Positions 23,218-34,503 of a DNA stretch of 64,000 bases are shown here, piece by piece (position 1 is the stretch's first letter; every line of letters begins with the position of its first letter). The notes under the pieces are model-generated. The model made no database searches. It saw nothing but the letters and a program-made list of their open reading frames with translations, and was not told the DNA's origin. A program made the position numbers and the translations under genes. The stretch is from NCBI RefSeq assembly GCF_018873765.1, contig NC_057919.1, positions 20,872,698 to 20,936,697 of the forward strand. Direction: 5' to 3'. This DNA comes from Telopea speciosissima. Its lineage: Eukaryota > Streptophyta > Magnoliopsida > Proteales > Proteaceae.

Positions 23218-23640
23218 TCACCCAATAGTAAATGCAACTGTCTGAGTGCAACTTTTGAGATGATCTTTTATGTCGATTTCGTTATCGGAAGCAGGAAATC
23301 TCCAATTCATTAATGGGTTCTTCACTTCTTCGATTATGAAGATCCCAAGCTTCAGAAATATAAGGTCTTGGAATTGCAGATTCGTCAATAGTTGTCTCTT
23401 CTTCATTAGATTTTTTCCCCAATCTCTGCAAACCAGGAATGATAGAAACCAAACTTGAATCTTTATCTTCTTTAGAGAAAACAAAACTCAGATCCATGAA
23501 CCCTTTTAGCTCTTCAAACTCAAGGGCCGATAAGCTTTTGCTGCTACCCCTCCTTCTCAAGTCCCTCTATTTCTTAACAGGTCTCTTCGATCTTTTCTGT
23601 TCTTATCTGATGTATTTTTTTTAATCAAGTTAACAGTTTA
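23218..23640 (-). pseudogene. Captured DUF1685 gene piece with stop and frameshift
   Basis: On the minus strand the frame encodes KRSKRPVKK, a TAG, then RRRGSSKSLSALEFEELKGF, MDLSFVFSKEDKDSSLVSII, PGLQRLGKK and RPYISEAWDLHNRR. A frame change near 23300 leads into PLMNWRFPASDNEIDIKDHL. These blocks (SLSALEFEELKG, PGLQRLG, RPYISEAW, and a C-terminal IDIKDHLK) follow the plan of plant DUF1685 proteins, whose function is unknown. Sequence down to about 22960 may be the 3' flank of the donor gene. The premature stop and the frameshift make it a pseudogene. It lies between the MULE-3 left repeat and the inner unit. Confidence 0.7.
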
Positions 23641-24022
23641 TAAGAAAAATTGAAATGGGAGTGGAGATGGAGATTGTATGGAGAAGATGAAGAATTTATA
23701 GAAACGTAGAGAGATATAATAATCCCTTTAAATGCCATGAATGCCAGGCAGTTTGCACCTGATCTCAACTCTCATGCCTGCGAATCTTGTGCCGCTTGCA
23801 AGAACCCCCACCGCCCAACCTCCTCTTAGCTAGATCTAAGGGACCGTTTGACAACGTTTTATTTCTGTTGTTTCTATGCCAATAATGTTCCCATCACACA
23901 AATGGCACAGAAAAACCGTTTGATAAATCTGTTTTGTTTCAAATGTTTTTGATAACAAAAATCAAAATTTTTAACAATTTATGCCCAAAAAAGGTTTCTG
24001 ATATAACAACTATTTGTTGTTT

Positions 24023-25428
24023 AGATTATTTTCAAATGTACCTCTTGAAAATAGCCAAACTTATAGTTGCCTCCCTGAATTTTCATTAATTCCACATGCA
24101 CCCCTATTTTTCAAACTAAGTATTACTATAGTCCCTGCCGTTAGACAGACATGTTATATATAATGGATCCCAGTTTTTGAACATCTATGGACCATTTTAC
24201 CCTTTGATAGGATAGAATGACCAAAATGACCTTACCTGAAAAAAGAAAAAAGAAAAAAAAATCTGCAACTCATCTTCCCCAAATCGTTTAGGGTTTGGGG
24301 AAGATGAGTTCTTGAATCGATGGACCATCTTCCCTTGGATGAGGCATAATCCCCCTAAAAATCGGACCCGAAGGTCTGCTCCCACTCAAAATGTCTACCC
24401 AGTACCCATCTTCTTTCAACATTTCTGTACTGCACATGACACATGTTCAGCCTCCAAATTCAAAGAACGAAGAAACCGAGGCATCAAATTAAAGCATGGG
24501 TTACTATCTTCCATCAATTTTCCCAATCATGTGCTTCAGAAACTTGAGGAATAAGACACTCGATGAATTTTAAATTCAGGGAACACAAAACTCATGATGA
24601 ATCCGAAGAGAATAAAGGAAAATGGAGACTTAACCACAGTCTTGCACTCTTTCTGGAGTTGTGCTTGAAAAAAAAAAGAAAAGAAAGAAGAGGCAAAGCA
24701 GTCATGAAGCTAAAGCTAGAAACCCTTCAATTTCTCTTTCAATATTCATTCCTGTTACAGACAATATGCTCCCAAATAACCTTATGGCTCAAACTTACAT
24801 AAGAACCACGTTAAAATAATGCACATGGATAATAAAAAAATGGAAACTACGTAAAACTGTGAATCACTAAGCGCTAGATATTCAATACCCTTTTTGCCTT
24901 CAAATCTTTGTGTGTACTTAGTGCCTTGGGAAGACTTCTCAAGAAGAAAATGGATAAGTGGGGGAGGCGAGCAATCTAATGTACAAATAAAAGAAATGTC
25001 GAGGAAACAAAAGTTACAACCGAATATGGAAGAGGATTCAGGGTACCCATTCATTTGGGTTGTGAGATGGAAGGAAGAGGATGAGCAGAGATGGATGCCA
25101 GAAGGGCTTGAAGAGAGGATTAAAGGGAAGCGATGTTTGTAGGCCAGGGGAAGATGGTCCATCGGTTCAAGAACTCATCTTCTGCAGGTTTTTTTTTTCT
25201 TCTTTTTTTCCAGATAATGTTATTTTGATAATTTTACTCTATCAAGGGGGTAGAATGATCCATCGATTTGTTTAAAAATTGGGATCCGTTATGTTATAAC
25301 GTCTCTGTCTAACGACAGGGACTATAATGATACTTAATTTCGAAAGCAGGGATGCATATGAAATTAATGAAAGTTCATAGGGGCAACTGTAAGTTTAACC
25401 ATTTTTAAGGGGCATTTGGAAATAACCC
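24023..25428. mobile_element. MULE-4: Mutator-like element carrying a glycosyltransferase piece
   Basis: The inverted repeats run about 24023-24334 and 25143-25428, with ends AGATTATTTTCAAATG and, inverted, GGGTTATTTCCAAATG. The flanks TTGTTGTTT (24014-24022) and TGGTTGTTT (25429-25437) match at 8 of 9 positions, fitting a 9-bp target duplication. The interior has no transposase. It is nested in the inner unit of MULE-3 and shares the subterminal CTCATCTTCCCC motif. Confidence 0.8.
24936..25142 (+). pseudogene. Captured piece of a UDP-glycosyltransferase gene
   Basis: The plus-strand frame ends with SGYPFIWVVRWKEEDEQR and WMPEGLEERIKGK. This is the stretch just before the PSPG box in plant family-1 UDP-glycosyltransferases (PFIWVVR, then LPEGFEERIKG). 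The PSPG box itself (WAPQ to HCGWNS) is absent because the MULE-4 right repeat begins there, so the sugar-donor site is missing. Upstream residues are more diverged. The class is likely; the substrate cannot be inferred. Confidence 0.65.
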
Positions 25429-25439
25429 TGGTTGTTTTT

Positions 25440-28400
25440 ACAATTTTGTGTCTTGTATCAAAAACTGTTACTCGATAAAACCTTGCAATACGCGAACCAT
25501 ATGTCCAAACTCTCGCTCAACCTACGGCAGAAAGGCACCATTCGAGCATAGCAAACCCTCGAAAACCCTAGGCAGCAACCTGCAACTCTCCTCTCTATCG
25601 TTCATCTCTCTCTTGCTTCTGTCATCGTCCTCACCTCAAGCTCGAGATCTCTGCTGCTGTCTCTCCACCGTCCAGGTAAATCTCTCTCTCTCTGTATCTC
25701 TCTTTCTCTGTCTCTCTCATTCATGGTGGAATGACATGTCAACAACATCTGCTATGTACCGATTACAGCACCCCAGGACAGAGACTCGACTGCTGCTGTG
25801 AACCCTCGTTTGGGAGAACGATGGGTTAAAACATCTCTGTCTCTGCTATGAACCCTCGTTTGGGAGAACGATGGGTTAAACCCCTATCTGTTCCAAGGTT
25901 CTGTCTCTGTTTCCCGCGGTCGTCTCTGCAGTCCACGATCTACCATCGGCCACTGCTCGCAGTCGCAGGTAAATCTCTCCTTTCTTAGCTTAGGATTTTT
26001 GGTAGATTTGTCTCCTCCCTTCTTAGCTTAAGGTTTTCGGGTTTCCATTGTTGGGTTTAGATCACCCTCTGGCCTCCTTAGCCTGATTAGGTTCTTGTTT
26101 CTGAAATTCGGTTTTTTCTTGTTGGGTTTTCTGCTATCAATTTATGGCCTTGGCTGCATTACATGTTTACACTTTTCCATAGTTACGTTTAATTTTTTCT
26201 GCTTACACTTGCTCCCATTTTTTATCTTTTTGTTTCGTCCTTTGAATTCATTATCTATCTCCAGTCAACAATGGCGATGGATTTCTATTATGCTTCCCAA
26301 GCCTTTCGGTTTCCATTAGCTTCTTCCTCGGTAGCTTTGATGCAGTTAATTTAGCAATGACAGTTAATTTGGATCTTTGGTCCTAATTTAGTTGCTCATC
26401 TTGCTGAATGGATTGTTTTACTTGTTTAGGTTTCAGGATTAAACCCATGTCGGTTAATAGCTTGAATCAAGATTCTATCACTAGTTATGTATATGCATGC
26501 TTGAAATTTGTATGGGCCTAATTATTTTGACATGATAAGTAGAATTAGTTTTGTGTTGATTCTTATTTGAAATCATGTTCTATTATATCAATTCAAGCAT
26601 GTAAAAGATTCTGTTGTTTACATAATTTGTCAATAGTTGCATCTATTTTGGTTTTAAAAACTTTTTTTTTAATGGGCCTACACCAGCATGCATATGGACA
26701 AATGTGGCTTTCTGTTTTGGATATGTGGCTTACTTCTCTTCTGATCAATGGATAGAATCGTGGCTTTCTTGTTAATTGTTTCCTTGTTTCAAGTTTTACC
26801 TACTTAAGTATTGTGATTCATGTTGGTCGGTTGGTGTTGCCTTGGTGAAATTGTCAGTAGTATGCTGCATTTTTTATATTTTTTTGGCCTAGAATTGATT
26901 CACACGTCTGCAGAATTAGTGACAACCAAATAAAATTTCCAAAATTATGTGTGTTAGAATTAGTGGGCATAGGTTGTACATCAAAACATGATTCTGGAAT
27001 TCTAAGAATTGAGCTTAGAACTCAAGACTAGGATTTCACAAGTTTTTTAAAAATCGAGACTCTAGAATTCAGCAAGAATTTGGAATTCTGGGAATTAGAA
27101 TCTGAACCAAAAATTTCAGGACAGGGTAAGGTGGGGTAAAGGATTTTTCAGCAGCAAATAAGTAGGAGACTTGTAAAAGAGAGACAAGAAAAGTCAACTC
27201 ACCTGCTGCTTTTCCTTCATCGCATAGCCGAGAGAGAGAGAGAGAGAGAGACAGTTTGATAGTCACAATTAAAGGTGTTTGCCGGTTTATGAACACAGGA
27301 TTTCTAAATCCAAGCTAGAAAAACTAGAAAGTGGTTTGAAAACACAGGGTCTCGAGAAACAGAGAAATAGCTAAGCAAGTTCTTATTTAATGATGAATGA
27401 AAGAAAATTTATATCTTGCAAAAGACTGGTTGGTATGACTTGAAATTCAGATCATAGTCTACTTGAGACCTGCAGAATTTGATGAAATCCCGACAACAGA
27501 ATAAATGAGTTTCAATGAAGTCCTACTGCTACTAGGGAAACAAGTAGCAGAACCAGAACAGTTCTACTGAGCAGTCCTACACAAATTGGAGCCTTTAGTT
27601 AATTATTAGTGGGCCACCAACCAAACTTCTACATCAGTTTGCTTTCTTTGTTGCCCCTCTTGAAATTTTTACTCTCACCTCCTTTTGTTGTGGTTATCTA
27701 CTGAACATCTGAGAGGCAATTGAAAATTTTATTCTCACCCCCTTTCAATGTGGTTATCTATTGAATACCTGAGAGGTAATATATGTCCACTTATGAGGAT
27801 GAAAATGACACCAACAAAATAAGCAGATTTTCAATTCCTCTTTCTTTTTTCCCTTTGGGGTGAGGGGTTGGGAGTGGGGAAGTCACCAAATTTAATTAAG
27901 GGATTGGTAGAGAGAAATGGAAAACTGGGGTTGCAAGGCCTGAATAATTCATCTTTAGTTTATTTTTACCCATTACTCTGCCAAACCAGTCCTTGAACAT
28001 GGCTATCCGTGAGAATGTGGGCACTGTTCCTTTTAGAATAGACTTTTTTTTAAAAACTTTTTTACCAAAAGTTTTAACAAGCTTTTGGATCTTACACATT
28101 TTAAGTAATGGATCTTATCATGTTGTACCCTTTGCCAACTGATACAAGAAAAATGGAATGGAAGGTGAACCTGGAGAGAAACCAGAGGACAGCAAAGAAC
28201 ACATCATCCTCCAATGCCATGGTCACTTCCATGACTCCCTTAGCTGCAGTAGTTGAAAGAGAAGAGATCACTAACTCTAGCCCTGTTAATGGTTTCGTAA
28301 TTTCTTTCTTCCTTCAAACTGACATCAGTACTGGGTTTTAATAAGGGGAGCTAAGGGGATGGGTGAGTTAGAGAAAGCTTGTTTCTCTAACTCTTCTAGC

Positions 28401-28870
28401 TCCAGCCCTGTTAGTGGTTTTTTTTTTTTTTTTTCCTTCAAAGAGACATCACTGGGTTTTAATAAAGGAAACTAAGGGGATGGGGGAGTTAGAGCAAATG
28501 GGTTGGGAAGTGTGGTTTGGTGGGGTCAAAGTGGGCCGTTGGCCAATCTGTTTTTAAGTCCCACCTTACAAAAGCCACAAGTGGCCTAGTATTGCACTGT
28601 GAGTGTAGAGCAAGTATTCAGTTCTCCTGTCCAGCAATAAGAATCTGATTCAATTATCCTCTTCTTTGCCATCCCAAATCCATAATTTGGGACTGAGGAA
28701 CATTTACACTAGAAGTATTATTGGGGGGAACATTTTCTTTTCTTTTATTTGTTTATTTTCACTTTTTTTGACATGTAGAATGAAATGATTGATTGTGTTT
28801 AGTATTATCATTGAAGCATGGTTTGTGGCATGGTCTCATGGTTACTTGTAAATTTCAAACTTTACTTGTT
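25440..28870. other. Host-like DNA inside MULE-3, origin unknown
   Basis: The beginning (about 25500-25980) looks like a gene leader: pyrimidine-rich, CTCTCT runs, several GTAAATCTCTC-type donors, and a near-duplicate ATGAACCCTCGTTTGGGAGA repeated about 45 bases apart. No protein is recognised. A (GA)n run lies near 27231-27250. At about 28235-28500 a unit of roughly 130 bases containing CTAACTC, CCCTGTTA and GGGTTTTAATAA occurs twice, with divergence. Confidence 0.4.
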
Positions 28871-28961
28871 GGGTCTTTAGCTCAAATTGGTAGAGCACTT
28901 GGAACATGAGGATGTCTCAAGCATGTTCCAAGAGGATGGTGGTTCGAATCCACCAAGACCT
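28871..28961 (+). tRNA. tRNA-like gene or pseudo-tRNA with oversized central hairpin
   Basis: GGGTCTT at the 5' end pairs with AAGACCT at the 3' end. A D-arm (GCTC/GAGC) and a T-arm (GGTGG TTCGAAT CCACC) are present, including a perfect B box GGTTCGAATCC and a near-consensus A box. A T7 run follows at once, as for Pol III termination. In place of a normal anticodon arm there is an 11-bp stem, CTTGGAACATG with CATGTTCCAAG. No loop with U33 can be placed, so no anticodon is assigned. It may be an intron-bearing, mutated or co-opted tRNA. Confidence 0.55.
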
Positions 28962-29513
28962 TTTTTTCAATATTTTTTTATTAAAAATAATTTTTAATGT
29001 CTTATCATCCATGACTTTATATGTATTTTAGTAAAAATGGTAATTTTGTAATTTATATTAATCAATACAAAATTGTTACAGAAAAAGGTTTTATCAAACA
29101 TCTTTCAGTATGAATAGTGTTCTGGATACGTTTCTGAAACAGGTTTATCAAACACCTTTCAAGAAGCCAGTAACGTTATTCTGGTAACAGTAACACCAAA
29201 ATACGTTTTTAGTTAGAAACGGCACAAAAACACTAGTAACGTTGTCAAATGTTGCCTAACTTGCAACTCATCTTCCCCTTTTTCAAACCCTAAACGAGTT
29301 GGGGAAGATGAGTTGTAGGGTTTTTTTTTTTTTTGGAAGGGGTATTTTTGTAACTTTACCTCTTGATTTTAACACTGTTAGTCATGAACTACTGAAATGG
29401 GTGCATTTGTTAATGTTTGTAAACCTCAGGGGGTATACAAAATTATCCAAAATGAGGGAGGGGGTAAAATTATACTTTCGTTAAACCTCAGGGGTGGCAT
29501 GTATAAATTATCT

Positions 29514-31000
29514 TTTATTATCACCAAAGTCATGAATTTAGAAATCGTAATTCCTTTAAGTTATTTGATGCAATTATTGTAGGGATAAAAAAAAAACTCA
29601 AAAACTAAAAAATTATTTAATGTATTACATGAAATGACAGATTTTATTGGAAAAATAATTGTTTTTTTGCACAAAAGTATGTTATCTTAAAAATGGTACA
29701 AGACAAGGTTTGGACTTTTTAATTCACTACTTTGACTACAATAATATCTTCCCAATAAAGAATACAAAGGAGAAGGTTTTTTGGATATATAATCAAAGTT
29801 TTTGATTAGGTGTTTATTTGGAGATTTAGTTCTACCATGTGGCAAAACAAAATATTAAAAAAACAAAAAGAAATCAAATACTGACCAAAGCCCCAATAAT
29901 CGTGTATGAAAGTACACAAGAATGCATGCTAATATTCGAGGGATGGATGATTGACTTTGAGTAAAAAAATTTAACATGTAATCTATTCATACAATTTCTC
30001 TAGTATAAATCCACCAAGTTACCATGTGAACCTTTCCTTTTTGTTTTTCTAAGTGATGGCTAGCCCAACATGACGGCAATGAGATTCAAACTGAGGATGT
30101 CTGAGTTTACGGTTTGTCTCAACTCTTTATCACTGAGCAAACACCCCTTGGATTACCATGTAAACCTTTCATGCGGCGGTATTAGGTGTCTAGACTAGAG
30201 CCACCCTTATCGGATCAAATTAGGGAAATTTTTGCCAAAAAGACAACTTTAATCAAGAGAGATTTAGGTTGTATTTGGTATGCATTATTGGAACATAGTC
30301 TAGGTTGATTAGTTGTTTTTATCACATCTGAGAATGCGAAACCAACCTACTGTTTTTATTGTCTAAGAATGCAAAACCAACGTAGAATGTATTCCAAGAA
30401 TGCATATCAAACACTGCCTTGCTCAATTTATCTTGTACTGGATTGTCGTTCCATTCATGGTTTATTGTTAAAACCAAATTTTGGATTGTGAGCAAGGTTA
30501 TAGTAACCGGAATTGGCAATAGATTGGCCTCCACCAATTCTAATCTCGAATTTGGAATCGAATTCAACCGATTCTCATGTGATTCAACCAGAATCAGCTC
30601 GATGTAATTTCGAATTTTAAAACCGTGCTTGTGAGTACACTTTGGCATATTTGATGACAGTTGGATTCACATCTGATGGACTCATGGAATAATGACTTAT
30701 GAGAACTTTTAATCCAACAGTATCGGTTTCGGCCGAGACAGGACACCTATACCGATACCAATACCAATACCTTAGACCATGTCTCGGTGTGTTACGCTAT
30801 GAACGGTAACACTTGGGTGCTGAGGTAAGAAACAAACTGGGCAATAGGCAATAGGCAGTAGACAATAGGCATCGTCCCGAGACTTCTCAGCTTTCTGTCT
30901 GTGTCTCTGAGCCGAGACATGACAGGGAGCATCGAGCGAAGGAAAGCAAGTACCCAATGAAGCAAAACAATATTGCATAGAAAATGTACAAAGTAGAGCT
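29514..31000. other. Gene-free stretch after MULE-3
   Basis: No gene is seen apart from the small MITE at 30267-30418. Words such as GCCGAGAC recur around 30730-30920, suggesting an old degenerate repeat. Confidence 0.35.
30267..30418. mobile_element. MITE, 152 bp
   Basis: The left end GGTTGTATTTGGTATGCATT and the inverted right end (GGCAGTGTTTGATATGCATT) form TIRs of about 40 bp. The flanks are TTA on the left and TTG on the right, so a PIF/Harbinger origin is possible but not shown. Confidence 0.6.
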
Positions 31001-34000
31001 GTTCTGAATCATTTTTTCCATCAAATCAAACTCCAAAGACTCTATCGCCGATGGAAAGAACCGTCAAAAACCAGAGCCGCAGAGGGGTTTTCCATAAAAT
31101 GCAACAGAGCCAACGTGATCGTTAGCCACTTCTTCAGTTTCCATCTCCAACTCTTCATCTGCTTCGGTAACCTTTTCTACCTCTTGCATGTTTTTTTGGG
31201 TAAATCTACCCTGTTCTTGTATAGTTTTCTGCTTTGTACATCGTTGTTGGCGCTGCTGTTGGTTTTTGTTTGAGAAGAAAGATACTAAGATGGTGGCGCT
31301 TTTGCATGGTAAGGATAAAATCTGAAATGAAGATACGATTCGTGTGTTAAATGTTTTGTTTGGTTTGAAGTTCTGTAATTAACACTGGAGGATAACCCCA
31401 TTTTGTCATGCGGGGTTGTTATTAGTTATATCTTTTCGTTCCAAGAGCACAGATGACAGTGTTGTCTCGTTATTTATACTTGTGACAAATTTTCCACTTT
31501 GAGGTCTACTTTTGTGAGCGTTACTGCAAGTGACTTAATCGATTCCATACGAAGCAGGTATTGTTTCATATGTGCATGATTTTAGATAGCAAGTATCCCA
31601 CCATCACCAGTGTGTGTTTTTTAATCGATGACCAGGAAAGATATCTACAGTCATTGTTTTTGTTAACAGGGTTTTTACCGTCTTCTGGAGGCAGCGATCG
31701 GTAGAGATGTAGGATCCCTGAGGATGAAATGCACTTGGATTGCCACTGACCTGTGTAGCTTAGTTAAAGTTAAATGGTAGTGGGCAATGATGAACAGTTA
31801 TCATTTTGGATAGAGCAAAGAATAAGAATATGCTCCAATGTGTGTACCAGACCAACACACACAAAGGGTATTTAGAATGAAGGGATTTTTTGCTTTTATT
31901 TGTTTATTTATTTTCCGAACATCCTCAAATTAGCCCTTGACAAAGCACTTGCAGTAAATAGCTCTTGGGTATCCCTGTATGTATGGTTATAGATTGCTTG
32001 CTTCTCCCAAGAAATTGACCTACTTCTACAAACAAAATTTTAGGCTTGCTTCGGTCACTTAAATAGTGATGATTTTGAACAAATACCTCGTTAGGACCCT
32101 ATTATCCAGAAGTACTATAATAGTTTTCTCGACAAAATCCAGTTTTCTTGCCAAAATGGTGAGACTTGTTTTGAAGGCTGCGCGAGACAATTTTCAAAAT
32201 TTAAAAGATGAATTTTCCATCCGGTGCTATTCCAAACGGCCAGAAATTTCATGGAATAGTAAACCATACCAAATCTTCATTTTTTTTCTTCCTTTTCTAT
32301 TGATCTCTTGACAACCAAACACAGCCTTAAAGTAAAATACTTCAAAGTACATCATAAATTTCATTTACATGCTTTAATTGCTGTGACAACATCTTGTCCT
32401 TTTCATATCTGGGAGACAGAGAAACAGATTAGGGCTCAATTGTATGCATTTTAGGGTCTGTCCTCAGTTCCAATTTTTTGTCATCATGATTATCAATTGG
32501 TGGTTCCTTGAATCTGTATACTCAGATTTGAATTGACTATGGAATCGGTTTGTCGTTTGTTCATCCATTGGACTTTATCTAGGTCCCTATGGACACATTT
32601 TGTTTCCCATTTTGGTTTGAATTGGAATTCCCTTGCTGAGATCTGTGACCTTATGGGATTTGAGCAATCAATTACACTGGAGAAGAGCAGTAAACAGTTT
32701 TTGCAATTTGTTTTTTCTTCTCTATTCGGCAAAGGGAGGAACCATATGATGTATAGAGGTTGGCAGACATTTCCCTGCTCAGGTGATTGAATCTATTTTG
32801 TTTAGGACCATAAATTGGGCTACTATTTTGAGGGCATTTCGGGAGATTACTGTGGATCTTTTCCTTATAGAGTTATCTATGGTTGCCTTATCTTGGATAA
32901 CCCCAATGTCGATTCAGCATTGGCTTCCTCCCTTTCCCAACGCTATGATGTCAAATGTGGATGGAAGTTCTTTGAATAATCCAAACCTGCGGGAATTGTT
33001 GGAATATTCTGGAATGAGAAGGGACTATCTTGTTGGTCTTTCCTGGTCCCATCGGCATCTTGTATGGGTATGAAGATATCCATCTCTACAGGTGATTGGG
33101 CTCCATTACTGAAGGTGAGTGATTGGTTGGCCTCCAGAATCTTGGGGATATTGGAGATATTTCCATCTGATTAAGAAGGCAAGATCTCTTCAATGTCAAG
33201 GTCATTTTACTTTCTTGTGGAGGATGCAATGAGCCAATGCCATTGCAGATGAGTTGGCTAAAGTATGATTTAATAGGAATTCATTGTACGTGGGCTCCTA
33301 TACCATTGATTAGTCTCAAGCTTGGGTCTCCTGGCATTTAACTTTATTGTTGTTGTTGTACAATAAATCTTGCAGTTTTTTGTTAATTTTCTGATAAAAT
33401 TTCTTAGTTACCATTAAAAAAAAAAAAATTTATTCATACTGCAAAAGTAATGGATTCAAACAGTTCTCTGTTCTTGAATGATGCTTCTTTTGGTCTGCAT
33501 ACTCCTTTCCAGAATAATCAAATGAATCTTCCTCCCAGCCCTTCCAATGAATTATGGAACTCCATTCCAATTGTTACAATCTATAAGCAACCAAGTGTGC
33601 ATTGGTGGCTAATATCTGTTACTTTCTGGAGAAACGTTGATTTGATGAATTTGAGTGTTTTTCATTTCGGTTTGATCCTAAAATTAGCACACAAAAGTTT
33701 ATTGACAGGATTCGATGAATTTTGAGCAGGCAGTCTCTAAAGCATGCGTGTTGCCTATTCACCATTTGAGATCTTGGGGAATTCAAAATGTTAGTCTTGC
33801 AGCCTATGAAGAATGAATGGTGAAACTGATACTGGAGTACTGGCAAATTTGTTAAACAAAGCTAAGAGAGGATAGTGGCAAAATCTACGACTTGAGCTGT
33901 AGTGATTGTTCTAATATCAAGACATTTTTTTTCTTTCACAAATACTAAATTTAAAAAATCAATAATATGTGTTTAAAAGGATTTGCCATATACTTCACCA

Positions 34001-34503
34001 CCGCCTCCTTCCAAATATTAGTAGGTCACTTAGTGAAGATGAATTTTCAACTCAGATCTACATTTAATCTCAATCCTTAATATGCTAGTTTATCAACATT
34101 TTGTGTAAGCTATTATCATCCACTTCAAGCATTGCCAATAAGTTAATGCTTATGGATGGATGGAAATGATGTATTACTGAACAAGTTTCCTATGCTCAAC
34201 ATTTTTAATTTTTCATTCTTGTCTGATGTTCCTACATCTTTGTTATTTCTCTTTTCTCAAGCTTGGTCCCCAGGATTTAGTTGATACTTATTATTAAGTA
34301 GTTAGCCTGGTCTTCTTTTTCTTATAATTTGTCATCCAAATATTTTCTAACAATGCAATACATAAAACATTGAAAGTTTAAAAATTAAACTCATATGGTT
34401 CAATCGTGTAATAATTGTGTCAGTTCCAGAGTGACGAACAGATTACCTCTGCTTGGAAGTAGTGGGCCTCCATATTAGATCTTTCAAACTACTTCATCAG
34501 ACA
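31001..34503. other. Upstream region of the PWWP gene
   Basis: No coding region is supported apart from the LINE at 32400-33432. Sequence around 31030-31200, with GC-richer composition and CTTCT-rich stretches, may be a 5' non-coding exon and promoter of the PWWP gene. This is a guess from position and composition. Confidence 0.35.
32400..33432 (+). mobile_element. 5'-truncated LINE fragment (zf-RVT plus RNase H start) with A tail
   Basis: The plus strand encodes ESVCRLFIHWTLSRSLWTHF with VSHFGLNWNSL, the end of a plant LINE zf-RVT region, then MSNVDGSSLNNPN, an RNase H start (normally NVDGSSLGNPG). A frame change follows. The copy ends at 33419-33431 in an A run. The 5' edge is approximate. 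It lies upstream of, or in a leader intron of, the PWWP gene. Confidence 0.75.

Larger units (their letters stand above)
23840..29256. mobile_element. Inner inverted-repeat unit within MULE-3, superfamily uncertain
   Basis: The left end GGGACCGTTTGACAACGTTT and the inverted right end (GGCAACATTTGACAACGTTA) are related over more than 100 bases, both rich in GTTTGATAAA-like words. The right end abuts the MULE-3 inner TIR edge. The left end is preceded by CTTAGCTAGATCTAA, the exact reverse complement of TTAGATCTAGCTAAG at 22917-22931. No clean target duplication was found, so it may be a separate element or a captured foldback segment. Confidence 0.5.
22675..29513. mobile_element. MULE-3: large Mutator-like element with captured and nested DNA
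   Basis: The inverted repeats are 22675-22920 and 29258-29513. The ends are GGGTAATTTACACATACC and, inverted, AGATAATTTATACATGCC. An exact 9-bp target duplication TTTATTATC flanks it (22666-22674 and 29514-29522). The 6.8-kb element contains a DUF1685 gene fragment (minus strand), an inner inverted-repeat unit (23840-29256), MULE-4 nested inside that unit, about 3.4 kb of host-like DNA and a tRNA-like unit. No transposase is seen. Its TIR ends closely resemble those of MULE-2, so both belong to one family. Confidence 0.9.

Noticed and set aside
26271-26355. ATGGCGATGGATTTC as a possible first exon inside MULE-3 cargo
   Set aside because: The reading frame closes quickly and no splice continuation or family resemblance was found.
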